Assembly: GCA_036245525.1 (NCBI GenBank)
Contig: BTPG01000003.1
Location: 194,227,127-194,291,126, forward strand
DNA: 64,000 nucleotides
Direction: 5' to 3'
Source: Semisulcospira habei
Taxonomy: Eukaryota; Mollusca; Gastropoda; Semisulcospiridae
Positions within the stretch are counted from its first letter, which is position 1. Each line of letters starts with the position of its first letter. The position numbers and the translations under genes were made by a program. This document shows positions 33,205 to 46,289 of this stretch, in pieces. Below the pieces are notes generated by a model. The model was not told the origin of the DNA. It saw nothing but the letters and a program-made list of their open reading frames with translations, and did not search any database.

Positions 33205-33302
33205 CAAAATGTCTGCGGGCCCACGACGGCCGCAGTGGGCCCGCACACGGCCGTGCCCGGGCCCACTGCAGCTGTCGTGGGCTCGAGGACCTTTGCTTGC
33301 TG
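33205..33302. repeat. F palindrome
   Basis: AGTAGCAAAATGTCTGCGGG, GCCGCAGTGGGCCCG arms, GGGCTCGAGGACCTTTGC right end. Together with 51672-51780 this gives the family's ends as inverted GCAAAAGGTCCTCGAG. Confidence 0.75.
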
Positions 33303-33324
33303 GGTCCATCAGATTAAAGGATGC

Positions 33325-33400
33325 TGGCTGATTCAGGTGGCAGAGCGTTGAAATCTCGTCCGAAAGGTCGCGGGTTCGAATCCAGCTGCCCTCAAAATTT
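33325..33400 (+). mobile_element. tRNA-derived SINE-like relic
   Basis: TGGCTGATTCAGGTGGCAGAGC (A-box region) and GGGTTCGAATCC (B box) about 40 bp apart, with AAATCTCGTCCGAAAGGTCG between, much like a tRNA. Terminal pairing is poor. In the gene 3 intron, antisense to the gene. Confidence 0.5.
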
Positions 33401-33565
33401 GTTCAGACTCTATTCGGTGCTCCGTTTTTTTAAATCACCTTAGTGGTGGAGAGCGTTTGCCGTTTTCCATCAGATCCAATAATTTGTTTCATAAATCGCC
33501 AACATTCATTATGATTTTTACTAACTGAATGGCAAATAATTTTATAATAGCAACGAATTACTTAC

Positions 33566-33625
33566 TCCAAGGTGGTTGTTGATGTTGTTGGGATCCCTGT
33601 TCATCATATCCAGACCGTCGGCCAT
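33566..33625 (-). CDS. Caveolin gene 3, coding exon 1
   Basis: Twenty codons: MADGLDMMNRDPNNINNHLG, ending at a consensus donor GTAAGT, phase 0. NRDPNNINNHL is shared with genes 4 and 5. The intron to 29307 is 4258 bp and holds foldbacks of families P1, C, E and F, a SINE-like relic and an L2-type LINE end. Confidence 0.87.
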
Positions 33626-33837
33626 GGCTGCTGGTGGGGTGGTGTTTCAAGATGGTAAAAAAGTAGCGGTACCACGCAGGGATCAGAGATCACGTCCTTC
33701 TTCCTCGAGGACCGGGGGAGATCTGTACTAGGCCTTAATCTCTCGTTTATTTTTTAAAACTATCCAACAGTCTTTGATCCTTTAAAATCTCCTCATTTGA
33801 GGAACAGAGTGGAATGTGAGATATACAATGAACCCAG

Positions 33838-33904
33838 CAAGAGGTATAGATTCTCATGAGCCCCTGCTTCGCAGGGGATCATGAGAATCTATTCCTCTTG
33901 CAGT
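33838..33904. repeat. C hairpin upstream of caveolin gene 3
   Basis: CAAGAGGTATAGATTCTCAT around CCCCTGCTTCGCAGGGG; about 210-280 bp 5' of the gene 3 start codon. Confidence 0.7.
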
Positions 33905-34220
33905 TTGAACGTGTTTGGTTATAGGAGTTCTACAATGCCTTTTTTTGGGTTGAAGGCCTACTATAATGTCTAGATACTGTTTTGACGTAGCTTCACCAAG
34001 CCACTCACGCCAACCACAGAGACGTTTTTGTTCCTTTTCTTTCCCCTCGGGTATACCCAATAATGGTTCTAGTTCACGTGAATCATAATTCATAATGAAC
34101 TCCAGGTGCGGTTTGTGCGGTTGTTTATTTCTCTCTTCCCCCTCCCCCACTCAACCCCCGCGCGTCCCATTCCTGCCCCTTTCTGCCCACTCCTTTTACA
34201 CCTACCCCCCCCCCCCCCCA

Positions 34221-34284
<64 letters not shown>

Positions 34285-34530
34285 GTCCCACCCCCTTTTT
34301 GATCCCAAAACCTCCTAACCCGGACCTTTCAATATTGCAAAATAATTATATTCAGCCGTTACACTTGAACTGTGCCGGAAAAAAAAAAAAAAAGATAAGT
34401 ATGCTAGGCGGCCTTTGTAGCATACCCTTCCTACCCTTGAAGTGGTCTCCCTGCGGCTTTTCTTTTTTTCTCGGCCCCTTTCCGATGTCCATTCACGTAG
34501 ACCTGTGGCACTTCCACTTCCAAAAAATAC
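33905..34530. other. No gene seen; (CA)n at 34224-34282
   Basis: C-rich before the CA tract. Overlapping open frames there are low-complexity. Confidence 0.5.
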
Positions 34531-34531
34531 A

Positions 34532-34686
34532 TTAACCCATTAAGCCCTGACGTCCTACAGCGCTGTCGGCGCCATGCTAATCTGCCACTACCCTTGAATT
34601 ATTATGGTCGATCCATCTACTGCAACAGGTGCATAGTCGTTAGATGACGCCTCCAAAATGTGGAAAATACATGCTGAATGAGTTAA
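34532..34686 (+). repeat. P1 element with left hairpin arm deleted
   Basis: TTAACCCATTAAGCCCTGAC, then directly CTGTCGGCGCCATGCTAATC, to ATGCTGAATGAGTTAA. Preceded by CACTTCCACTTCCAAAA, which recurs at 34755 between two E elements. Confidence 0.75.
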
Positions 34687-34688
34687 CG

Positions 34689-34855
34689 TTGTAACCCTTT
34701 GGCTGTCGGCAGCTTTTTTTTTGTCGCGATGATTCCTACGCAACTGACAGCCACTTCCACTTCCAAAAGTACAGTAACATTGTAACCCTTTGGCTGTCGG
34801 TAGCGTTGAATCATCGCGACAAAAAAGCACGCTATCGATAGCGAAAGGGTCAATA
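34689..34855. repeat. Two E elements, first one truncated
   Basis: TAACCCTTTGGCTGTCGGCA...TTGTCGCGATGATTCC, and from 34785 TAACCCTTTGGCTGTCGGTA...GATAGCGAAAGGGT. Confidence 0.65.
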
Positions 34856-35096
34856 TGGTTAACCAAGCACTATTTAAGATTCAAGAGAGATATTTCAGCT
34901 TGGAACCATCTCTCTTGATGTATACGTTGTTTTGCTCATGGGTAGTGCTTGCATTGCGTCTTAGTTTGCGGAAATTTTGAAGCTCACATGGCCGACCGCC
35001 GGTTAACAAAATGAATGCGGGTTCGAAATGGATGCCATTGAAACTTTGCTTACATCCGTTTGATTGCCGCACAGTAGAAAAATACATTTAGTACTT

Positions 35097-35290
35097 TAAC
35101 TCATTGTGCCCGAGGTATGAAATATCCACATTTTGGAGTTATCCTTTCAGGACTGCCTTACTATCCAGGTGACAGGTCGACTATAACAGTTCAAGGGTGG
35201 TGGCAGAATAGCTTGGCGCCTATATGAGCCATGGTATTCTGCCACCACCCTTGAACTGTCATGGTTGAGCAGTGATGTGTCGCGGGCAGA
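35097..35290 (-). repeat. P1 variant, reverse orientation, right end lost
   Basis: TTAACTCATTGTGCCCGAGG start; GGTGGTGGCAGAATAGCTTG arm; core decayed to GGCGCCTATATGAGCC. Confidence 0.7.
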
Positions 35291-35299
35291 TTTTCTTAG

Positions 35300-35842
35300 C
35301 TTTTGATTCACGTCTGTAAAGACAGGGTACGCGCGAAAGATAGGTTATGCCATATTATTGCCAAAGGTCCTCCTAGAATTTATGCTAATTTAGAGTTTCC
35401 TTGAGACTACCATCTCTGGCTGTGTGAATGTATTTTGCTCAGTTGAATAAGCCTAACGTTTCCTTGGTGCCTTTGTGCATGTTCCTTTTTCTTTCTACAG
35501 CGCCGAGCAAATCCGGCTTTACACTTTAACTTCTTTGGTTTATCCGACCGACAGTTTGCGACGGAAGCGAAGAAGTGTGTCCTTTCCTGTATTGAATGAC
35601 AGTAGCCAGGACGCCCACTTTTGCAAAGAGCGAGATTTTCATTGTAATACATTGAAATTCTCGCTTCTCACAAAAATGGACTTACGGGCTTTTGTCAAAG
35701 TAGAACAGCTTTTGATTCTCGTCAGTTCGTTTGAAAAATAACGTATAACGGCAACAGAGTTATTAAATTTCTCCACGGAATAAATCAAAAACCTACTGAA
35801 GACATGTTTGCCATATATCTCTAGTCAACAAGCATTAGAATG
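35300..35842. other. No gene recognised
   Basis: Open frames at 35407-35741 on both strands look neither repetitive nor familiar. No splice or domain support. Confidence 0.4.
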
Positions 35843-35857
35843 TCAGCGATTTGATTA

Positions 35858-37465
35858 CTTCCTTACTTACGCCTGTCACCCCTACCCGGGTATAGGCCGT
35901 CGACGAGAGACCTCCAGCAACTCCTGTCCTGTGCTTCTCCTTCGATTCTACTCCAGGTGGTTCCCAGTCTCTTGATGTCTGCTTGGAGGTCTCGACGCCA
36001 GGAGTTTCTCGGCCTACCTCTTTTCCTCTTTCCCTGGGGGTTCCATGACAATGCCTGCCTAGTGATACTGGAAGCTGGCTTTCTCAGACTGTGACCGATC
36101 CATCCCCATCTTCTTCGCCCAATTTCATTCTCTGCTGTTATCTGCTCTGTTCTCTCCCAGAGTCTGACGTTGCTGATCTTCTCTGGCCAGTGGATTTTCA
36201 AAATTCTTCTAAGGCAACTGTTCATGAAGGTCTGTACTCTGTTGACTGTGGTTTTTGTCAATCTCCATGTCTCTGCTCCATATAGGAGAACTGCTTTTAC
36301 ATTGGAGTTGAAAATCCGGACTTTGGTGTGTTGTGACAGCTCTCTGGAACTCCACACTTTTTTCAACTGGAGAAAGGCTGCTCTGGCTTTACCGATTCGT
36401 GCTCTAACATCTGCATCAGTGCCGCCTTTTTTGTCTATTATGCTCCCGAGATAGGTGAAGGACTCCACCTCCTCCAACGGGGTGCCAGCAAGCAAGACTG
36501 GTTCTTCCCTGGTTGCGTTCAGCCTCATTGTCTTTGTTTTCTGTTTGTCAACGGTGAGGCCCACTTGGGACGAGATGTCAGCAAGCCTCGTGGTCTTGTC
36601 CTGCATTTGTTGATGAGTGTGGGACAGTAATGCCAAGTCGTCTGCAAAATCGAGGTCATCAAGCTGTGTCCACAGTGTCCACTGTATTCCACTTTGTCTG
36701 TGCTCTGTGGTCATCTTCATGACCCAGTCTATGGCCAGTAGGAAGAGGAACGGAGACAGCAGACACCCCTGCCTGACACCAGTTCTGACCTGGAGCTCTC
36801 TGGTGAACAGCCCTTCGTGGATCACGCGACATGTCATGCCATCATAGCTGCTCTTGATCAGGCGGACGAGCTTTGTGGGTACACCGTAGTGTCGTAGGAG
36901 TTTCCACAGAGTCTCTCGGTCCACGCTGTCAAATGCTTTCTCATAATCCACAAAGTTGACGTACAGCGGGGAGCTCCACTCCAGAGACTGTTCCACGATG
37001 ATGCGGAGAGTGGCGATCTGGTCTGTACATGATCGGTTCTTCCTGAATCCTGCTTGCTGGTCTCTCAGCTGGGGGTCAACGGAGCTCTTCATTCTCTCTA
37101 GGATGATCCTGTTGAAGACCTTTCCTGGTACTGACAGCAAGGTGATTCCTCTGTAGTTGGAACACTTGCTGAGGTCGCCTTTCTTGGGAAGCTTGATTAG
37201 GTACCCCTCCTTCCAGTCAGCTGGCATCACCTCCTCTTCCCAGATCTTTCCAAACAGTGGGTACAGCATCTCAACTGTTGTCTCTAGGTCTGCTTTCAGA
37301 GACTCCGCTGGGATGCCATCTGGCCCTGCTGCTTTGCCATTCTTCAAAAATGCCACTGCTTTTCTGATCTCTTCCCGGCTGGGTCTGTCACAGCTGATGG
37401 GTAGGTCGGTCTCTGCCGGCTGGATGTCGGGGGGGTCGGGTGGGCTAGGTCTGTTCAGTAACTCT
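35858..37465 (-). mobile_element. 5'-truncated RTE-clade LINE with 15-bp target duplication
   Basis: TCAGCGATTTGATTA occurs at 35843-35857 and again at 37466-37480, exactly bounding the element. This gives 1608 bp of insert. The 3' UTR is only a few bases (TAAGTAAGGAAG), as in RTE elements. The element does not occur elsewhere in the window. Confidence 0.9.
35863..37465 (-). pseudogene. RTE reverse transcriptase ORF, 5'-truncated but otherwise open
   Basis: About 530 codons open to the truncation point. RT blocks: NGKAAGPDGIPAESLK, NYRGITLLSVPGKVFNRIIL, QAGFRKNRSCTDQI, VNFVDYEKAFDSVDRETLW, VRTGVRQGCLLSPFLFLLAID, LDFADDLALLSH (catalytic FADD intact), VDKQKTKTM, ESFTYLGSIID. The C-terminus has RRWGWIGHSLRKP, RKRGRPRNSWRRDL and ends GRGDRRK then TAA. 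The endonuclease is absent because of 5' truncation. No frameshifts, so the insertion is young. Confidence 0.9.
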
Positions 37466-37559
37466 TCAGCGATTTGATTATATTATTAAATTTTTTAAAC
37501 CTGAGAATCATTTTTCCGCCGTCTTGAGAGGCGTGAATTATGGCTGTGGAGGTGAAAAC

Positions 37560-37660
37560 AGTTGAGATAGTTCAAGGGGAGTGCCAGATTGGCTTGCCGC
37601 CTGGGAAGACGCCAAGCCAATCTATCACTACCCTTGAAATATCACGGTGAATCTTTTTGC
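37560..37660 (+). repeat. P1 hairpin variant
   Basis: GATAGTTCAAGGGGAGTGCC arm around CCGCCTGGGAAGACGCC; flanks not conserved. Confidence 0.55.
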
Positions 37661-38027
37661 TGTTCTGTGTATTACAAATACTGTGTTAAAATGGTGGCAG
37701 ATAAATCGTGCTCACTCGAAGAAAGGGTGTCTTTTTGTCATCTCTACCCACCCCTCCCCCCTATTACCTCCTCCCCTACCCTCTCAACCCCTACTCCCTA
37801 TATCCCCTACCCCACCCCACCCCCACCCCTTAATAAACTTCCACGTCGTCTCTCAATACTTGTTATTGTTAGGGTAATGTATTCACCTTTAAGAATACAC
37901 AGATTTATGGATTCATACAGGAAGCTTAGCCTTTTCCCTGCAAGTGGACGAAGATTGTGTATAGGAATGCTTTCTCAATTGAATGCCCAAGAGTCCCACC
38001 TTCCAAAGAAAATGGACACAGCGAAAT

Positions 38028-38097
38028 CAGCAAGAGGATTAGATCCTCATGAGCCCCCATGACTGCTGGGGCTCATGAGGATCTAGACCTCTTGCAG
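38028..38097. repeat. C hairpin
   Basis: GCAAGAGGATTAGATCCTCA with CATGACTGCTGGGG loop region and GGATCTAGACCTCTTGC. Confidence 0.7.
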
Positions 38098-38109
38098 TTG
38101 GGCGGTGTT

Positions 38110-38790
38110 CAATTTTTCTCGCCAGTGAAGTGGTTAAACATTTTTGCATGCAGCAACCGGTAACGTAAGCAGGTTAAAATCCAAAGTATATTGAAAAGTG
38201 TCACGGTTCAACGACCAGGAAAATGATTGAGGCCTAGTTCGAGTGCGTCCTGTATTGATATCTACCTTTGTGAAAATGGAAATTTTCGGTTTTCCGTTTC
38301 GTCTAAACCTTTACCATTTTATACATTCTTTTCATAACATTCAAACATGTATTTCAAGGACGTGCACATGTTCACCCAGATCTCTTATTTGTGTGTGTTT
38401 GCGTAAGACGAAAACAGAAAATTTGCATTTGCTTTCAGTAAGATTTTCTTTTTATAGCGATGAGCTTTCGTGACAAGAGTAAAGAGCAAGGACACACGTA
38501 AAAAGTATGTGCGAAAAAAAAACCCAAAAAACAAAAACTTCGATAAAGCTTTCAGTGACATTTTTATGAAATGTGTATTAATTTTAGTTAACTGAACCCT
38601 CGTGGTCGAAAATGGTGAAACTGTTCAGCTGCATGTGACACGGATCCTCGTGTATCCTCATGGGAAAAAGTTAGGACAAAAATTACATACCATCATTCTT
38701 TATCTTCCCAGATACCAGCACTCAGATACATGTGGACTTTGGCAAGAAAACTAAAACAAACCACTCTTGGGCTGTCACTCGATGTCCTCT
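38110..38790. other. No gene seen
   Basis: Ordinary sequence. AT-rich with poly(A) at 38514-38540. Confidence 0.4.
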
Positions 38791-38984
38791 CGATTTTTAA
38801 GTCCCTTCTATTTACAGAAAGGACTTCTTGGACGGGTCGCGGTTGGGCGAATTTAATAGCGTGTCCATGATGTCAAAGGCGGGCAGACTTAAATTTCTAA
38901 CAATTGAAGTAACAAGATTAAAATTACGTCATGTCTAGTTACGCTAGCCTCGCTGCTGAACGTACATTAGGCGCGAAGCGTCGT

Positions 38985-39085
38985 ATGTGCGTATGTATGT
39001 ATGTATGTATGTATGTATTTATGTATGTATGTATGCATGTATGTATGTATGTATGTATGTATGTATATATGTATGTATGTATGTG
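38985..39085 (+). repeat. (ATGT)n microsatellite
   Basis: About 95 bp; a shorter version of the same tract lies at the homologous place in M copy C (56293-56340). Confidence 0.9.
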
Positions 39086-39446
39086 ACTTAGCATGTGACT
39101 TACGTAAGTCACATGCTTGTAAATCTTGTCAGTGTCCCAAAATATTTCAGTGTGTGCTGGTCTGTGATTTTGGACCTTACGGCTGAAATTTGGTATCAAT
39201 TTTAGTCTACTTAATCAAATTTCAAATGTAATTGATTTGAATTTCCAAAAACTTCAGTAGCTTGCTTGAGCTTACCCTTAGCTCCACATGAATGTTCTGT
39301 GTTTATGTACAGTGTGTGAGGAAATGCGCGTGATTCATGTGAGCGTGCTTGTTGGGTTCATTTCGGGTTCAGTTCACGGTTATGTCCTGCGCATTGAGTT
39401 ATAAATAAATATTATAAATATGAGAAATGTGCCATATAAATACCAT

Positions 39447-39995
39447 GTACATGTGTAGGGGGGCTTTGGATAGAGGTAGCACCTTTGCTGTTCGGCAGCT
39501 GCGTCCTACATAGGACGGACGGGCATCACTGGTCCTCATCCATCTCCTTAATCTCTCTCGTGTTGGCTCCAAGCGCCACACCCTGGCAAACCACCTCAGC
39601 TGGTGGGCTAAACCACGTGAGGGGATGGTGTTCACATTGCACCACTAGGCGGATGAGCTGTTTCTGACAGCCAACGGCTAGAGGACGGAGGAGATCAGGT
39701 TGGATCCAACGGCCAAATGTGGGGGAGTAAACCCTTCAAATCAGGAGTGGAGCCCCGAAGGCAGACAGTTGCCTGTATTCACGCACTGTTCTGGCAGCTC
39801 CTGCAGCCAAACTGGTGCCAAACGTACTGCTTTGCATTCCTTTGGATACATCAGCGAGGCCGAGAGGGGGATCTTGACGACTGGGCACCCCATGATCTCC
39901 ATACACTTTGCCCAGGCTTGCGCCCTGGAGAGGTCACTCCAGTGACTGACCCAGCAAGCGCATATACTCCATTGTCTTCCGAGACAGGATGCCAA
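39447..39995 (+). repeat. Repeat Q, copy 1
   Basis: About 550 bp also found inverted at 49998-50525 and as a 180-bp piece at 43725-43905. Contains CGTCCTACATAGGACGGACG, ATCAGGTTGGATCCAACGGC, GTCTTCCGAGACAGGATGCC. No coding signature; class unknown. Preceded by an L2-type tail (GTGCCATATAAATACC). Confidence 0.8.
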
Positions 39996-39997
39996 AA

Positions 39998-40205
39998 ATG
40001 TATGTATGTATGTATGTATGAATGCATGTATGTGTGTGTATGTATGTATGTATGTATGTATGTATGTATGTATGTATGTATGTATGTATGTATGTATGTA
40101 TGAATGCATGTATGTATGTATGTATGTATGTATGTATGTATATATGTATGTATGAATGAATGAATGCATGTATGTGTGTATGTATGTATGTAGGTATGTA
40201 CGTAT
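39998..40205 (+). repeat. (ATGT)n microsatellite with variants
   Basis: About 200 bp of ATGT with ATGA and GTGT variants. Open frames (IHTY repeats) are translations of this tract. Confidence 0.95.
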
Positions 40206-41771
40206 TTATGTAAACAAGAGAATCTCCAATATTTCTCTACACACAAGCTTGAAACTTGGCGAAATACTGCCTTAAAAGGGTGGCTAAGAGAGCCTCCGAA
40301 CATATTGTAATTGAATGTCTAATTTAAGACATAAACAACTGTTTATTGGAAGTCGGTTGACCCAGATTAGAGTCTGTAATTTTTGTCATATTTACTTCAA
40401 ATTTTGGATATAGCTAGTATGGATAAAGACATTGGATGAGTTTGTTAGCCAGCTTTGTAGCCTTTCAACTTCTTTAGTAAAAAATAATTCCTTTCAGAAA
40501 AGAATTAAAAAAGTAAAAAACCTTGACTTCTAGAGAAAGTCAGACAGTGGCGGTGACGTAAAAGAGGCAACTCCATCACCACGCAGACATGGACTCTTGG
40601 CTTGACTTCGCGAACGAAGATTCTATAGGGCTTGCCCACGTCGTCTGCAGGCATTTTGGCGTTTCCTAAAGCCTGCGCGGTGGAGCTTTTTGGTGGAGTG
40701 CAATGTGCGCAGTACTGGCCCCACCCTTTAAACCCTTGGTTCGTTTGCCATGGCCTAGCAAGCTGGGACGGTGGCATCGAGGTCCTCAGGTCGTAGGTTT
40801 TATATCAGACTGTCCTTGTCTTAGTCTCTGGCTCAAAAGCCTTCCCCGGAGACACGGGGGCTTTGATGTCAGGGGTTTCCTCCCTTAGCCTTTCCGCAGC
40901 CAAGCGGCCAGGCCTGCAAGGCAGCAGGGGACTCGTGGGGGTCGGGGTCGTCTATGTCCCGTGCAGATGTGAACATCTGCCCACTACGCAGACATGGAAG
41001 TAATACTCTAAATATGACAAGTCTCTCTAGCGCGCGCTGCCCTCTCTCTCTCTCTCTCACAGACATGCGCACATCTCCAAGAGGCATAGATCATCATACC
41101 CCCGTAGAGCTCATGAGGATCTATGTCTCTTGGAGATGTTTGGAGCGCGCGCGCAAGGACGCACTAACACACACAAACACACACAAACATACACACACAC
41201 ACACACACACACATACACACACATACACACACACACATCGTCGCGCTTTCAGGAGAAGAGCATTCAGGTGACCCGATATAGCTAGTTTGGAGAAAGACAT
41301 TGGATAAGTTCGTAAGCCAGCTTTGTACCCTTTCAACTTCTTTTGTAAAAATTAAATCTTTTCAGAAAAAAATAATAAAACAGTAAAAAACATTGACATC
41401 TGGAGAAAGTGGAGACAGTGGCGGTGAGGTAACAAAAAACAACTCCGTCACCACGCAGACATACTCTAAATATGACGTAATTATATCTCTCTCGCTAGCT
41501 CGCTCTCTCTGACATATGCGCGCATCTCCAAGAGGCATAGATCGTCATGTGCACAGAGCCTTTTGAGGATGTTTGGAGCGCGCGCATGCACGCAAGCACA
41601 CGCATACACACACATCGACGCGCTTTCGGAAGAGCATGCAGGTGTATTTAGTATAGCATGTAGCTAGGTAAAGTCAACCTGATTTCACAAAAATTATAGC
41701 AAGACTGAAATTGTACCGTGAAATTCTAGTTTCGTCACCATTTTCACCAAGTCTTGAAGCGAAAGCAAAAC

Positions 41772-42970
<1,199 letters not shown>

Positions 42971-43464
42971 CTCAAATCACGTTATATATAAAACAAGATG
43001 GGATGAACCAAAACCCACAAGACCCTTCTATATGAGAGCTGTCCTCGCCGTCAATGGTCTCTACCTTTTGTCTTTGACCTGATTCTGATGCTGAATTATC
43101 TCCTATTGAAAAAGTCTCGCAGATCTGCCAATGCGTCAGAGAGTTCTATATGGGGCGCAGGACATACGCGTCATTGATTTGTCAAGCGTCATTTGTCATG
43201 ACGTAAGTTTTAGTTTTTACGTAATTTTATATTTTACGCGATATGAGTTTCACTTTCGCTTCATAGGCTTGAGAAAATGTTGTCAAAACTAGAACTTCAC
43301 GGTACAATTTCAAGTCTTGCTATAATGTGTGTGAAAGCAAGTTGATTTTACCTAGCTACATGATATACTAGGTACACTGGTCACCTGCATGCTCTTCTGA
43401 AAACACGTCGATGTGTGCGTACGTATTAGTGCGTGTTAGTGCGTGCTTGCGAGAGCGCTCCTAA

Positions 43465-43530
43465 CATCTCCAAGAGGCATAAATCCTCATGTGCCTGAAG
43501 GGCACATGGGGATCTATTCCCCTTGGAGAT
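43465..43530. repeat. C-type hairpin carried inside repeat M
   Basis: ACATCTCCAAGAGGCATAAA ... CCCTTGGAGATGCGCG, with TGTGCCTGAAGGGCACA centre. The same hairpin sits at the same place in M at 41077-41135, 41524-41575 and 55622-55688. Confidence 0.7.
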
Positions 43531-43539
43531 GCGCGCTTG

Positions 43540-43680
<141 letters not shown>

Positions 43681-43724
43681 CGCGCGAGAGAGAATCACGT
43701 CATATTTAGAGTATTATGTCAATG

Positions 43725-43905
43725 TCTAAACGTACTGCTTTGCATTCCTTTGGATAAATCAGCGAGGCCGAGAGGGGGGTCTTGACGACTGGGCATCCCA
43801 GGATCTCCATACACTTTGCCCAGGCTTGCGCACTGGAGAGGTCACTCCAGTGACTGATCCAGCAAGCGCATACTCCATTGTCTTCCGAGACAGGATGCCG
43901 AATAA
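43725..43905 (+). repeat. Repeat Q, partial copy inside M
   Basis: ACGTACTGCTTTGCATTCCT to GTCTTCCGAGACAGGATGCC, nearly identical to 39823-39990. Confidence 0.8.
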
Positions 43906-44754
43906 TATGTCAATGTCTGCGTGGTGACGGAGTTGCCTCTTTTACGTCACTGCCACTCACTGACTTTCTCTAGAAGTAAAGGTTTTTAGGTGTTTTAATT
44001 CTTTTCTGAAATAAATAAATTTTTACTAAAGAATTTGAAAGGATACAAAGCTGGCTAACGAACTCATCTAATGTCTTTTAAAAAAAAAAAAAACTAGCTA
44101 TATGCAAAAGTTTAAGTAAAGATGACAAAACTTACTAATCTGGGTCAACCGACTTCCTATTAACGGTTGTTTATGTCTTCAATGAGACATTCAATTACAA
44201 TATGCTCGGAGGCTCTTTTAGCTACCCACTTAAGAAAGTATTTCGTCAAGTTTCAAGCTTGTGTGTACAGAAATATCGGAGATTCTATTGTTTACTTACA
44301 TACGCAAACACATACATACGCACATACGGCACTTCGCGCCAAATGTACGTTCAGCAGCAAGGTTAGCGTAACTAGACATGATGTAATTTTTATCTTGTTA
44401 CTTCAATTGTTAGAGGTTTAGCCTGTCCGCCTTTGACATCATAGACATGCTATTAAATTCGCCAAACCGCGACCCGACCTAAAAAGTCCCTTCTATAGAC
44501 AGAAAGGACTTAATTACGTAAAAACAAAAAATACGTCATGACAAACGACGTTTGACAAACCAATGACGCGTAGGTACTGCGCGCTCCTGTTATAGAGTTC
44601 ACTATGACGCATTGGCATATCTGCGAGGCTTTTTCAAAAGGAGACATTTCAACATCAGAATCAAGTCAAAGACAAAAGGTAAAGACCCTTGACAGCGAAG
44701 ACAGCTCTCACAACACGCATGCGGGATTATCAGGGATGAGTCTTTATTTACACA

Positions 44755-44800
44755 CTGTACATATTGTGTCCACACACTGTACATATTGTGTCCAGTGACC
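44755..44800 (+). repeat. 22-bp tandem duplication
   Basis: CACACTGTACATATTGTGTC occurs twice with a 22-bp period. A single related copy is at 53150. Confidence 0.8.
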
Positions 44801-44902
44801 AACACTTCGTCACTTTCGGAATGTTAAAGTTAAAGCAGTATCACAGTATCACAGTTATGGACCGATTTAGTCACACTACTCAACAGTTCAACCCCTCCGC
44901 TA

Positions 44903-44950
44903 CCAAGAGACACAGATCCTCATGAGTCCCCGCAAATGCCTCTTGTAGTG
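44903..44950. repeat. C hairpin, centre deleted
   Basis: CAAGAGACACAGATCCTCAT, GAGTCCCCGCAAATGCCTCT. Confidence 0.45.
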
Positions 44951-44993
44951 ACATCACGTTTCCTGAGAACGGCTGGTACTGGTAAGCGCTAAA

Positions 44994-45206
44994 TTAACTC
45001 ATTCAACCCCAAGGCCGTATTTCCCAAATTTTGTAGGCGTCATCTAACGACTATGCACCAGTTGCAGGTGATGGATCGACTATGATAATTAAAGGTAGTG
45101 CCAGATTAGATTTGAGCCTATCGGCGCCAAGCTAATTTGGCACTACCCTTGAATTATCATGGTCGATCCATCTTCTGCTGCAGTGCGTCGGGGCTGAATG
45201 AGTTAA
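44994..45206 (-). repeat. P1 foldback element, complete, reverse orientation
   Basis: TTAACTCATTCAACCCCAAG to GGGGCTGAATGAGTTAA; left arm core decayed to TTTGAGCC. 235 bp past the gene 4 stop. Confidence 0.82.
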
Positions 45207-45440
45207 CACAGATTGCAGATACCCAATTTGCGCCCACTGGCGAAGGTGTTAATGTGGGCCATAAGATCCAAAATCAAAGATCGGCGCTTAGTCGAACAAA
45301 GCGCTCAACTTCTTGATAGAATCGTTTCACTCAAGTTGTGGCTGCTTTGTTCTGGATTGTACTTCACGCGAGTTGTTACAATATACAAATGTCTAGTGTG
45401 CATCAATAAAAAAAAAATCGGAATTATAAAGTAGTCACTA

Positions 45441-45773
45441 TCAACCTTTCTTTACAACAATATTGCTAAAGCAAAGACCGCATGTTTCGCAGATGGGTCC
45501 GAGGCAACAGTTCAGACAGGTTCCGAAGAATTTCTGCAGGAACCCACAGTTGATCATATATGCACGGAGACATGGTGTCAGCTGCCAGACATGCGTAAAG
45601 GCGATCTGGGCGAACTCGCATCCCCAGCAGAAGGCAAGAGGCACGCCGCAGAGACAGGCTAGGATGTTGTAGCAGCAGTTCTTGGAACAGGTGAAGCACC
45701 TGTACGACAAGCGCCACACGCAGTCCGCGCTGTGCTGACCGTCTGGCTCGGCCAGGACATCTTCAAAGGCCAC
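45441..45773 (-). CDS. Caveolin gene 4, coding exon 2 (cysteine-rich caveolin)
   Basis: Encodes 110 residues from VAFEDVLAEPDGQHSADCVW to LCFSNIVVKKG then TGA. It has all the caveolin landmarks of gene 3 but distinct changes: FCWGCEFAQIAF in the membrane hairpin and CLNCCLGPIC in the tail. There are 17 cysteines. The acceptor TCTTCTCTAG and the first bases of intron next to it are shared with gene 5. The spliced product is 130 aa. Gene 4 sits between genes 3 and 5, but genes 3 and 5 resemble each other more in the CLQCCMGPIC region, which hints at gene conversion or an older order of duplication. Confidence 0.94.
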   Translation of the reverse strand: MAFEDVLAEPDGQHSADCVWRLSYRCFTCSKNCCYNILACLCGVPLAFCWGCEFAQIAFTHVWQLTPCLRAYMINCGFLQKFFGTCLNCCLGPICETCGLCFSNIVVKKG

Positions 45774-45984
45774 CTAGAGAAGAGAAAGAAAACGAGATGT
45801 TAGAGAAACAGAGAAGATAAAAATAAGGGAGATGTGTGGCATGTTTGTCTGTTTCCACCTTGCAGCAGCCATAAATACATACAGCTACTCATTCCGCCTT
45901 ACATCCCCGCCCGCTCCATTCGGTCCATGTCCCAAGCTGGACTCCACCTACCCAACACAGAAGCAAGCAACACTTTGGCTACCG

Positions 45985-46280
45985 TAACTGTAGAAATCAG
46001 CTCCAAAACCGCTGTGGAACACTTTGCCGGCGTCTCTGAAGACTGCGGAATCTCGGCAGTCTTTCCGCAGACAGCTGAAGACACACCTCTTTAGTCTGTC
46101 CTAACCTGTCGAACCGACTGCAGTTTTCTTCTTCTTTTCTTCTTCATCTCTATAAAACTGGTGTTTTGCTGTCTCTGCTCTTCAAACCCTCTACCTACAA
46201 AGCGCTTTAAGCATTCCTGGCATCACTGGATGGAAAAATGCGCTCTACAAAGGAACATCATCATCATCATCATCGTTGTT
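45985..46280 (+). mobile_element. LINE 3' end relic with (CAT)n tail (gene 4 intron)
   Basis: Codes PLWNTLPASLKTAESRQSFR then RQLKTHLFSL, the C-terminus of L2/CR1-type ORF2, then AAATGCGCTCTACAAAGGAA and ATC repeats. Confidence 0.6.
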
Positions 46281-46289
46281 CTGACGGGA

